From CAYGZA01 sp964354135 (lineage in GTDB: Bacteria; Planctomycetota; Planctomycetia; Pirellulales; Thermoguttaceae), in contig CAYGZA010000255.1 in assembly GCA_964354135.1 (NCBI GenBank), positions 1 through 9,918 of the forward strand: a DNA stretch of 9,918 nucleotides. The letters run 5' to 3'. The first letter of the stretch is position 1, and each line of letters starts with the position of its first letter. The notes under the pieces are model-generated. The model searched no databases. It was not told where the DNA came from and saw only the letters and a program-made list of their open reading frames with translations. Below, one piece after another: positions 1 to 6,456 of the stretch. Both the position numbers and the translations under genes were made by a program.

Positions 1-279
1 CGGTGCAGGTTGATGCAGTCCGGCCTCAGGAGCGGCGGGCAGGATGGCACCGTGGTGGGCACCAAGGGCGGGGAAGAGAGCAGGGTGATGGTATGGGGTG
101 TGCTCAGGGAGGTCAAGACGTTTTTCGCCAAGCCGGTTCGCCGTTGTGCCAATCGGCCGACCAGTCTCCCGGGTTACGGTGAACGTGCCGGTCGATTGCT
201 GCTTGACGCGAGCGGTCTCCGCCACCGAACAAGAAACCCAGCGCCGCGCAGCCACAACCGTGGTCCCTACTGCGGTTCC
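1..279. other. Leading stretch without a convincing gene
   Basis: I see no supported gene here. The plus frame that stays open from the window edge to a TGA at 301-303 gives an arginine-, glycine- and proline-rich translation with no recognisable motif. On the minus strand a frame ending at a TGA at 113-115 reads through the region, but it has no identifiable start and no family I recognise. The stretch is best read as an intergenic region, or the far end of a degraded gene, upstream of the HzsA-like gene. I find no tRNA, rRNA or clear terminator in it. Confidence 0.4.
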
Positions 280-309
280 TTGACCGCCACCCCCTCGCCG
301 TGATAGACT
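280..309 (+). promoter_or_regulatory. Candidate sigma70-like promoter for the HzsA-like gene
   Basis: A -35-like TTGACC (280-285, five of six consensus bases) and a -10-like TAGACT (304-309, four of six) are separated by 18 bases. The -10 is preceded by TG at 301-302, which makes it an extended -10. Transcription would begin near 316, giving a leader of about 55 bases before the ATG at 371. Found by eye; chance matches of this quality occur, but position and strand fit the gene. Confidence 0.4.
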
Positions 310-370
310 CGAAACCGTGGCGGGGGATTGAACTCCCTGTGAGCCTGGAACGCTACGCACCTCTTGCAGG

Positions 371-2770
371 ATGGGATATCGGATGCGCAATTCAGCAGGA
401 ATTCCGTTGGTGGCTTCCACCCTGCACGGTTTGCTGACGATCGCAATCGTTGGCAACACCCTGGGAGCGACCGGGGCCGCAAGTGCGGCCAAGGTGAGCG
501 CAGCGCCCGCGAGCGCCTCAGCTTCGACCCAGACTTCCGTCGATCCGAAGGAGCTGGGCTTCGAGGAGATCGTCTTCGTCAAACGCAAGCCCTACTCTTC
601 GGATCACTACTACACGGACATCAACAACGGCACCAGCCCCGACCGGTTCCTTCCCGAAAACGGCATCTATATCTACAACTCGCGTACCCGATCGGAGCGA
701 GCCGTCGTAACGGCCGCCGGTCTGCCCGGCGGCAAGGGCTTCATCGGCAAGATCAGCTTGTCGTTTGATGCCAGGAAGGTCGTTTTTGACTTCCGCCAGG
801 ATCCCGGCTCCGGTTTCCGTATCTGGGAAGTGAACACCGACGGCACGGGCCTGCGCCAAATATCGTTCCCGCCGCCGGATGAGGCGGAGAAGGTGGCGCG
901 GTGGCACAAATCCTGGCACACCGACGACATCCACCCCTGTTATCTGCCGGATGGCGACATCATCTTCTCCTCAACCCGTTGCGAGCATACGGTTCTGTGC
1001 GGGGGATCAGCTCACCTCGTGGCTCCGGGTCTGCACCGGATGCGTGCCGACGGGACCCATGTCGAACAGCTCACCCGCAGCCCGGTCAGCGAATTCTGCC
1101 CGCTGGTTCTCGATGACGGCCGGGTGATGTATCACCGCTGGGAATACATCGACAAGGGGGCTCGCGTCGCCAAGACGGTCTGGTCGATGAATCCCGACGG
1201 GACCCGGCCCCAGGAACTCTATGGCCTGGCCGACGACGACACGACCATCTATATGTACCCTCAGCCCCTGCCCGGCAGCAGTCATCGCTTCGTGTGCGTG
1301 GGGACGTGCCACTTTCCGCAGGGAGGCTGCCTGGGAGCGATCTTGCTGATCGACTACGGGAAGGGCGTGCGGGTGCGCGGTCCGGATCCGGACGAAGCGG
1401 GCTACGTCGGCGGGGACAGCCGATATCCGGTCACCAATATCACGCCGGAGGTGTTCATCCAACGCCGGACGGAGCCCGGATGGCACTTCCTGACCAAGGA
1501 AGGCCGGTACGTGCATGATCCGGAAGGCCGGCACGGCCACCTTTACACGCATCCTTATCCCGTGAGCGATCACGAATTCCTGGTCTCTTACAAGGTCGAT
1601 CCCTCCGCCCATTACAAGGAGGTTGCCAATGCCTATGCCTTGTACCTCATCGATACCGAGGGACACCGTCGCCTTGTTCACGCCGACGCCAGACTCTCCT
1701 GCTGGCATCCCCTGCCGCTGGTCGCGCGGCGCGTCCCGCCGCGCGTGCAATCTTCCCGAGATCCCCAATACGTCGCCAGCAATCAGGCCCTCTGCATCGT
1801 GACCAACGTCTACCAGGGTATGGAGGGGATGGAGCCGGGAAAAGTCAAATGGCTGCGAATCAACGAGGCGCTGCCGCGTTACTGGTCCACCGGCAGACGG
1901 TGGGAGCCGTCGCTGAGCAGCTCCGGTTGGAAGGCTGCCCTGTGGCCGCGCGTGCAGTGGGGCGTCGTGCCCGTCGAAGAAGACGGCTCCGCCCACTTTC
2001 TGGTGCCGGCCAATCGCAGCATCTTCTTTCAGGCCTTGGACGAGAGCTTCAGGGAACTCCAGCGAGAGAGGACGTATGCGAATTACGCGCCCGGGGAGGT
2101 CCGTTCCTGCACCGGATGTCACGGGCAATCCCACCGCACCCCATCCCTGGGCCGCTCCGCTACGCCACGCGCGCTCAGCCGGGCACCGAGTATGCCCCGG
2201 CCACAACCGTGTGATCTGCTCGAGAACGGCGGAGACGGTCGTCCGGGCCAGGTCATTCACTACCCGACCGATATCCAGCCGATCTTCAACGCCAAGTGCG
2301 TCAAATGCCACGGCCCGAAGGATTCCGCCGGCGGGCTGCGGCTGACCGCTGAAGTCACCCTCTTCTACAACACCTCTTATGAGGAGCTTGCCCGGAAGGA
2401 ATTGGCCGGTCCCATCATTCCCGAATTCACCTCGTTTCTCCAGGGAGATCGGGGCAATTACAACGGCGCCTATCTACCACCCAGGCACCTGGGGTGTCCC
2501 ACGAGCACGCTGATCAACGTGTTGACCCATTCCGCGCATCCGAAGAACGCCAAGGACGACCATTCCAAAATGCTCACGGAAATGGAATTGATGATTCTGA
2601 GTCGCTGGGTGGATACGAACTACCAGTTTTACGGTAGCTACTTCGGCCGCCACCATCCCCAATGGGTCAACCCGGATCCCGGAGTTCCCGCGTATGATCC
2701 CGCGGACTTCCGGCGCAAGCCAACGTTCGAAGAAGCAACCAGTTTCCTTGCTCCGCCGTGGCACCGATAG
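371..2770 (+). CDS. Exported HzsA-like (hydrazine synthase alpha-related) dihaem c-type protein
   Basis: This 799-residue protein belongs to the HzsA-related family: an exported beta-propeller followed by a cytochrome c-like part. The N-terminus has a hydrophobic segment (about residues 8-40, ending in an Ala-rich stretch) that fits a signal peptide. Propeller-type repeats run through the middle, for example VWSMNPDGTRPQELYG, a PD40/TolB-like blade. Two haem c motifs follow: CTGCH at 580-584 and CVKCH at 643-647. His 720, 723 and 731 are candidate distal ligands for the second haem. Hydrazine synthase alpha of anammox bacteria has about the same length and layout, but many non-anammox planctomycetes carry homologues of unknown function. 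No beta/gamma subunit or other anammox gene is visible, so hydrazine synthesis is not implied; a periplasmic redox role is inferred. The start may be ATG 371 or ATG 383; AGGA at 368-371 would suit 383. The next gene, 43 bp downstream, is only a stub. Confidence 0.8.
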   Translation: MGYRMRNSAGIPLVASTLHGLLTIAIVGNTLGATGAASAAKVSAAPASASASTQTSVDPKELGFEEIVFVKRKPYSSDHYYTDINNGTSPDRFLPENGIYIYNSRTRSERAVVTAAGLPGGKGFIGKISLSFDARKVVFDFRQDPGSGFRIWEVNTDGTGLRQISFPPPDEAEKVARWHKSWHTDDIHPCYLPDGDIIFSSTRCEHTVLCGGSAHLVAPGLHRMRADGTHVEQLTRSPVSEFCPLVLDDGRVMYHRWEYIDKGARVAKTVWSMNPDGTRPQELYGLADDDTTIYMYPQPLPGSSHRFVCVGTCHFPQGGCLGAILLIDYGKGVRVRGPDPDEAGYVGGDSRYPVTNITPEVFIQRRTEPGWHFLTKEGRYVHDPEGRHGHLYTHPYPVSDHEFLVSYKVDPSAHYKEVANAYALYLIDTEGHRRLVHADARLSCWHPLPLVARRVPPRVQSSRDPQYVASNQALCIVTNVYQGMEGMEPGKVKWLRINEALPRYWSTGRRWEPSLSSSGWKAALWPRVQWGVVPVEEDGSAHFLVPANRSIFFQALDESFRELQRERTYANYAPGEVRSCTGCHGQSHRTPSLGRSATPRALSRAPSMPRPQPCDLLENGGDGRPGQVIHYPTDIQPIFNAKCVKCHGPKDSAGGLRLTAEVTLFYNTSYEELARKELAGPIIPEFTSFLQGDRGNYNGAYLPPRHLGCPTSTLINVLTHSAHPKNAKDDHSKMLTEMELMILSRWVDTNYQFYGSYFGRHHPQWVNPDPGVPAYDPADFRRKPTFEEATSFLAPPWHR

Positions 2771-2813
2771 CCGGACGTCGTAGCGTCCCCGAAAGACCGT
2801 CGATCGCAACGGG

Positions 2814-2948
2814 ATGGTCTCGATCAAGGCCACGAAAACGAAACTCATCGTGATAATGGCGTGGCTTGTCGGCGTACTTCCAGCGAGCGCGGCGGAGGTT
2901 CCTTTCCCCGCTGTGCTGGTCCAACGAGATGGGCGTGAACACATGTGA
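2814..2948 (+). pseudogene. 5' stub of a secreted-protein gene (signal peptide only)
   Basis: This 44-codon open frame starts at ATG 2814 and ends at TGA 2946-2948. Its translation begins MVSIKATKTKLIVIMAWL, with a Lys-rich n-region, a hydrophobic core and a small-residue cleavage site (ASA-AE), which is a textbook signal peptide. About 20 residues of mature sequence follow before the stop. An in-frame TAG at 2781-2783 rules out an upstream extension. It starts 43 bp after the HzsA-like gene on the same strand, so it was probably the next gene of that unit. The transposase debris starting near 3066 is the likely reason it is cut short. No strong ribosome site is seen. It could also be a genuine tiny secreted peptide; I favour a truncated gene. 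The parent family is not recognisable from so few mature residues. Confidence 0.5.
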
Positions 2949-3065
2949 GCATGGTTTCCACGGGAATCCGGGAGGATTCGGCGGCTCGGCCGTCGCAACG
3001 ACGGGCGGTCGGGGCTGATCTGTGACAATCGAATCGAAGAGAAGGACCGAGAAGCGACGCGGCTT

Positions 3066-3356
3066 GGGGAGTTGCAGCAAGGCGGCCGGGCCAGCCTCGT
3101 CCACTCTCTGAACCCAGGTGGCGATCGTGGCCGCCGTGACGAGGAACGCCTTGGCCGTCTGCTCCAACGACCAGCCCCGGGCGGCACGGAGTTGCAGAAT
3201 GGCCAGGCGGTCCGTGGGTGCGTAGTAGGGACGGCGGGGTGGATCGATCCTGGCCATACGAGCATCCTTGATGCGGATTTCCTCCCGCAGCAAGGCGACT
3301 TCCTGCCGGAGCCGGTCGTTTTCGGCCTTGAGGCGGGCGCTCTCAACATCAGCCCG
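3066..3356 (-). pseudogene. N-terminal fragment of an integrase-type transposase (coiled coil + HTH)
   Basis: Read on the minus strand this fragment gives a Leu-zipper-like segment (RLKAENDRLRQEVALLREE), the conserved stretch EIRIKDARMARI, and then a helix-turn-helix in which RLAILQLRAARGWSLEQTAK and FLVTAATIATWVQRVDEAG are clear. This is the N-terminal DNA-binding part of a DDE integrase/transposase type I know as abundant in planctomycete genomes. Family resemblance stops just after LLQL (near 3066). The expected catalytic core with its DDE residues and the C-terminal end are missing. There is no proper start either: the frame runs directly out of the preceding fragment's stop codon, and the first usable initiator (TTG at 3293) lies inside the coiled coil. 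It is a dead remnant. Confidence 0.75.
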
Positions 3357-3521
3357 TCAGGCCGCTTTGCGGTAGTAATACAGCAGTAGGCCGCCAAGTC
3401 GCTCGCGGCATTCGATCTCACCGGTAGTCTGCCCGGCTTCCGGGCCTGGCTCGGGCAGGCGATTCTCCAGACCCTGATGATTTCGTTCCGCGTGATAATG
3501 GGCCAAGAACGACGTGTTGCC
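3357..3521 (-). pseudogene. C-terminal tail of a different integrase-type transposase
   Basis: On the minus strand about 54 codons read SFLAHYHAERNHQGLENRL, then a variable linker, then ERLGGLLLYYYRKAA and a TGA at 3357-3359. HYHAERNHQGL is the typical end of the catalytic core of an rve-type (IS481/IS3-like) integrase, and the RLGGLL-YYY-R-AA ending is a C-terminus I recognise from planctomycete integrases. A stop lies in frame immediately upstream (3522-3524), so the rest of the gene is gone. The fragment starts only about 30 bases after the symporter's stop on the same strand. It is in the same reading frame as the N-terminal fragment that follows it, but the two look like different transposase types. 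Confidence 0.75.
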
Positions 3522-3553
3522 TCAACTCTCGTCGCATGATCGCCTCTCCTTCT

Positions 3554-5179
3554 TCACCACAGCCATCCATACGCTATCGCCGTGACGGTCAGCAGCACCG
3601 CCAGTTGCAGCCGCCAATCGGCCAGCCCGCGGAAGGGCTCCCAGCGGCCGCTCCACTGGATGGTCGTCCTGGCGAGCTTCTCCGGGTCGGATTTCTTCGT
3701 GAAGACGGAAACGAAGAACAACGCCGCCGTGATGATGAGCGCCCCCCAGGCGCCGCGCCAGGTGTAGTTGAGCGTCAGCGGGTGGTGCAGCCAGGAGTAG
3801 AAGTGCTGGCCCTCCTCGATGCCCAGGTACGCCAGGTACGTGTCGGCCAAACAAACCTCGGACAAGAGGATTCCCACCACCACGGAAGCGGCCGCGCCGG
3901 CAAAGGTCACCCGCTTGCTCATAATCCCGAACACGATGGCCGGAGCGATCGGCATGATGAGGTACACGGAGACTGTGATCAGGTACTTGTAGATCCCTTC
4001 CGGCTGCCGCTCCACCAGAAGGGCCCCGCCGGTGCCCAAGGCGGCGGCGACGAGGATCGCGATCCGCCCCAGATATACCTGGGCCCGCTCGCTGGTCGCC
4101 GGGCGGAAGTGGAGCACGAAGTCCCGCACCGTCATCGTTGCGATCGAGTTCATCACGGCAATCAGGGCCGACATGATCGCGCCCACGAGGGCCGACAGCA
4201 CGTAGCCCCGCACGCCATCGGGGAGGAGGTTGTTCAGGATCGCCACGAACGCCGTCCGGGGCTCGTGGCCGGGGTAGAGCACCAGGGCGATCACGCCGGG
4301 CAGCGCGAAAATGAAGGCCGGGGTGAGCTTGAGCAGGATCGCGAACATCGCGCCCCACCGCGCGTGGTCGAGGTTCTTCGCCCCCAGCACGCGCTGGATA
4401 TTGACCTGGTCGATCCCCCAGTAAAACGTCCCCCCATAGATGCCGCAGAGGATGACGCCCCAGAACGGGAACACCGGGTCGTCGAAGGGCTTGTGCATGT
4501 GCATCGCGTCCGGGACCGGCGTGCTCTGGACGGCCGAGCAGAGGGCGGTCCAGCCGCCGACCTTCCATAGCCCAATCCCCAGCACGGCCGCCGACCCCGC
4601 GATCATGATCGGCGCGTGGATCGCGTCGGTGTAGGCCACCGCCGCAAAACCCCCGAGGATCGTGATCAGGGCCGTCACCGCCGCCAGGGCCGCGATCGTC
4701 CACAGGATGTCCCACCCCGCGAGCTCTTGCAGGACCACCGCTCCCGCGTACAGACAGAAGGCCATCTTAGTGACCACGCAGATCACGAGCATCCACGCCG
4801 AGAAAACCAGCCGGGCCTCCTTGCAGTACCGGATCTCGAGGAACTCGGGAATGGTAAACACCTGGTTGCGCAGGTAGTAGGGAATCAGGATCGCGGCGGC
4901 GATGCCCAGACTGATCCCCGCGGTCAGCTCATTCGCCCCCGCGCAAAGGCCGTAGCGATAGGCATCCCCGCACAGGCCCACCATGTGCTCGGCCCCGATG
5001 TTGGTGGCCAGCAGCGACGCCCCGACAATGGGCCACGTGAGCCGCCGCCCGGCAAGGAAGAACTCGTCGCTGTTGCCTGACCTCCGGGCCCGCAGCGCAA
5101 GCCACAGGCCGAGGAAGATGTTGCCCACCAGCGCCAGCCCGCCAATGGTCCAATCGAGATCGGTAAGCGACAGACCCAT
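3554..5179 (-). CDS. Sodium/solute symporter, SGLT-like (SSS family)
   Basis: This 541-residue inner-membrane protein has the pattern of a Na+-coupled sugar or organic-solute importer of the SSS family. Hydrophobic segments run from about residue 10 to the C-terminus, suggesting 13-14 helices. Family marks are FFLAGRRLTWPIVGASLLATN (about 40-60), TIPEFLEIRY (109-118), GGFAAVAYTDAIHAPIM (176-192), WGIDQVNIQRVLGAKNL (254-270), and SALIAVMNSIATMTVRDF (337-354), where Ser/Thr residues of the second sodium site are expected. Length is normal for SGLT-like members. The start at 5179 was chosen because the SGLT-like N-terminus begins there and GGAG (5190-5193) lies 10 bases upstream; a longer frame to 5326 adds only an Arg-rich stretch and crosses the intergenic region. 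It is divergent from the URO-D-like/GH127-type pair, which suggests it imports a product of that enzyme. The substrate cannot be read from sequence. Confidence 0.9.
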   Translation of the reverse strand: MGLSLTDLDWTIGGLALVGNIFLGLWLALRARRSGNSDEFFLAGRRLTWPIVGASLLATNIGAEHMVGLCGDAYRYGLCAGANELTAGISLGIAAAILIPYYLRNQVFTIPEFLEIRYCKEARLVFSAWMLVICVVTKMAFCLYAGAVVLQELAGWDILWTIAALAAVTALITILGGFAAVAYTDAIHAPIMIAGSAAVLGIGLWKVGGWTALCSAVQSTPVPDAMHMHKPFDDPVFPFWGVILCGIYGGTFYWGIDQVNIQRVLGAKNLDHARWGAMFAILLKLTPAFIFALPGVIALVLYPGHEPRTAFVAILNNLLPDGVRGYVLSALVGAIMSALIAVMNSIATMTVRDFVLHFRPATSERAQVYLGRIAILVAAALGTGGALLVERQPEGIYKYLITVSVYLIMPIAPAIVFGIMSKRVTFAGAAASVVVGILLSEVCLADTYLAYLGIEEGQHFYSWLHHPLTLNYTWRGAWGALIITAALFFVSVFTKKSDPEKLARTTIQWSGRWEPFRGLADWRLQLAVLLTVTAIAYGWLW

Positions 5180-5231
5180 GCGTCGTTCTCTCCCACAGCA
5201 GCGCGCAATTAGGTCACCCGAGCCGGTTCTC

Positions 5232-5260
5232 CTTATAGCGGAGGAAACCGACCGGGGCAA
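5232..5260 (-). promoter_or_regulatory. Candidate promoter for the symporter gene
   Basis: On the minus strand TTGCCC (5255-5260, four of six -35 bases) and TATAAG (5232-5237, five of six -10 bases) are separated by exactly 17 bases. The start of transcription would be near 5225, giving a leader of roughly 45 bases to the ATG at 5179. Found by eye. Confidence 0.5.
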
Positions 5261-5263
5261 GTC

Positions 5264-5298
5264 GCCCGGCCGCTGTCGTGTACATCCGGCCCGGCCGC
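5264..5298. repeat. 10-bp direct repeat between and within the divergent promoters
   Basis: GCCCGGCCGC occurs at 5264-5273 and again, identically, at 5289-5298, with 25 bp from start to start. The first copy sits between the two -35 elements. The second sits in the spacer of the rightward promoter. A position like this could serve a shared regulator, but in GC-rich DNA a 10-bp G/C-only repeat can occur by chance. Confidence 0.35.
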
Positions 5299-5307
5299 GG
5301 CTACAAT
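5279..5307 (+). promoter_or_regulatory. Candidate promoter for the URO-D-like/GH127-type operon
   Basis: TGTACA (5279-5284, four of six -35 bases) and TACAAT (5302-5307, five of six -10 bases) are separated by exactly 17 bases. Transcription would start near 5314, about 23 bases before the ATG at 5337 and just ahead of the ribosome site. Its -35 is back to back with that of the symporter promoter, 18 bases apart. Confidence 0.55.
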
Positions 5308-5324
5308 CGGCTCCGGCACGCGCC

Positions 5325-5330
5325 AAGGAG
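5325..5330 (+). promoter_or_regulatory. Ribosome binding site AAGGAG
   Basis: AAGGAG lies 6 bases before ATG 5337. It fixes the start of the URO-D-like gene there rather than at the far-upstream in-frame ATG at 4983, which would run across the intergenic region and into the opposite symporter gene. Confidence 0.75.
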
Positions 5331-5336
5331 ACATCG

Positions 5337-6449
5337 ATGCCGATCCCCTACCCGATGCAGACCTTCGGACGTTACAAGCTGGGCCTGGCCCTGACCTACA
5401 AACTCGTCCACGACCGTTTCGGATTCGATCTGGGCGAGCAATACCACCTCGACGTGGACCACCGCATCCGGACGACCATGGGAATCGACCGGGCGGTGTT
5501 CGACGCCTACGGCAAGATCGGCCTGGGCTTTGACAGCCCGTTTCCGCGGGCGAGCGTCGAGCCCTTTGGGCACCGCTTCATGCCCGCGATGTACGGCTGC
5601 CAGATCGGATACGCCCCGGACGCCGATCCCTGGGGCAAGCCCCGGACCTTGAGCGACGAGGAGATCCTCTCGCTCGAGCCGTGGACCGTCGAGCGCTTCG
5701 AGCAAAGCAAGCCCGTGCGCGTGGTGCTAAGCCAGATCGAGCAGCTCAAAAGGCGCTACGGGCCGCATCGGGTTCCCCAGCAGGAGTTCAACCCGCACTA
5801 CCGCGCCATGAGCAGCCTGCAGAACCTCGGCTCGGTGATCAACACCGCGTTCTCGGTCCAGGGCCAGGAGCTCTTCGTCCACTACGTCACCGAGCCCGAG
5901 CTGGTCCGCAAGCTCTACGCCAACGTCGCGCAGTTGATGCTCCTCTCGCTCGACTATTTCCCCCGCGTCGACGGCTGGCCCCTCCAAGACATCTTCATCG
6001 GCAACTGCACGGTGGCGATGATATCCCCCGCCCAGTACGCGGCCTTCAACGAGCCCCAGGACCGCTGCCTGATGGAGTACGCGCGCAAGATCGGCGCGCG
6101 GTTCATGATGCACCAGGACTCCAACGCCAGCGCCCACCTGGAAAACTACGCGCGCCTCGAGTACCTGCACGCCCTCGATCTCGGGCAGGACACGGACTTC
6201 GAAAAGCTGGGGCGCCTCTTCCCCAAGGCGGAAGTCAATTGCATCCTGTTCCCCTCCTGGATCGAGTCGCACCCAATGGACGAGGTCCGCGCCGAGCTCA
6301 CGCGCCTCATGGAACTGGGAAAAAGCTTTCCCGCCTTCTCTTTCACCCTCCTGGAGATCGACACGAAGCTCGGCGGCGACCCGCTTTTCGAGTTCCACGA
6401 CATATTCCGGGAGTGCGCACTGAGGATCGAACCATCTCGAAAGGATTGA
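5337..6449 (+). CDS. URO-D-superfamily protein (uroporphyrinogen decarboxylase/corrinoid methyltransferase-like)
   Basis: This 370-residue protein has no signal peptide and should be cytoplasmic. The second half reads like the URO-D barrel family: IFIGNCTVAMISPAQYAAFN (219-238), RFMMHQDSNASAHLENYA (255-272), then HALDLGQDTDFEKLGRLFP (278-296). The family includes haem-pathway decarboxylases and cobalamin-dependent methyltransferases such as MtaA, MtbA and CmuC. It is unlikely to be HemE, because the conserved HemE N-terminal arginine motif is not evident and no haem gene is nearby. The H-x-C zinc motif of the methyltransferases appears as H259-Q-D261, with C302 later, so the metal site, if any, is altered. 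It is translationally close to the GH127-type gene (7-bp gap), which points to a role in using a glycan-derived compound. The substrate is unknown; demethylation of a methylated sugar is possible but unproven. Confidence 0.75.
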   Translation: MPIPYPMQTFGRYKLGLALTYKLVHDRFGFDLGEQYHLDVDHRIRTTMGIDRAVFDAYGKIGLGFDSPFPRASVEPFGHRFMPAMYGCQIGYAPDADPWGKPRTLSDEEILSLEPWTVERFEQSKPVRVVLSQIEQLKRRYGPHRVPQQEFNPHYRAMSSLQNLGSVINTAFSVQGQELFVHYVTEPELVRKLYANVAQLMLLSLDYFPRVDGWPLQDIFIGNCTVAMISPAQYAAFNEPQDRCLMEYARKIGARFMMHQDSNASAHLENYARLEYLHALDLGQDTDFEKLGRLFPKAEVNCILFPSWIESHPMDEVRAELTRLMELGKSFPAFSFTLLEIDTKLGGDPLFEFHDIFRECALRIEPSRKD

Positions 6450-6456
6450 GCGTACT

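Noticed and set aside
113..268. Minus-strand open frame without a start near the left edge
   Set aside because: No recognisable family, no start codon and no ribosome site; not enough to call a gene or a remnant.
1007..2311. A 434-codon minus-strand frame inside the HzsA-like gene
   Set aside because: Opposite strand of a gene with propeller and two haem motifs; the translation is composition-driven and unrecognisable.
371..2770. Reading the HzsA-like gene as evidence for anammox metabolism
   Set aside because: No hydrazine synthase beta/gamma subunits, hydrazine dehydrogenase or other anammox genes are visible, and HzsA homologues occur in many non-anammox planctomycetes.
2773..2788. Small hairpin GGACG-(6)-CGTCC just after the HzsA-like stop
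   Set aside because: Only a five-base-pair stem and no T-tract follows, so it does not qualify as an intrinsic terminator.
2667..3065. Extension of the transposase minus-strand frame beyond the HTH
   Set aside because: The frame stays open, but resemblance to the transposase family ends near 3066 and the remainder has no integrase core motif. It also overlaps the plus-strand signal peptide stub, which looks more like real coding sequence.
2474..3421. A 315-codon minus-strand frame across the debris region
   Set aside because: Wrong frame relative to the two transposase fragments; the translation is Arg/Ser/Pro-rich and overlaps the end of the HzsA-like gene.
4983..5336. Upstream extension of the URO-D-like frame to an ATG at 4983
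   Set aside because: It would run through the symporter gene on the opposite strand and the promoter region; AAGGAG before 5337 and the start of family-like sequence set the real start.
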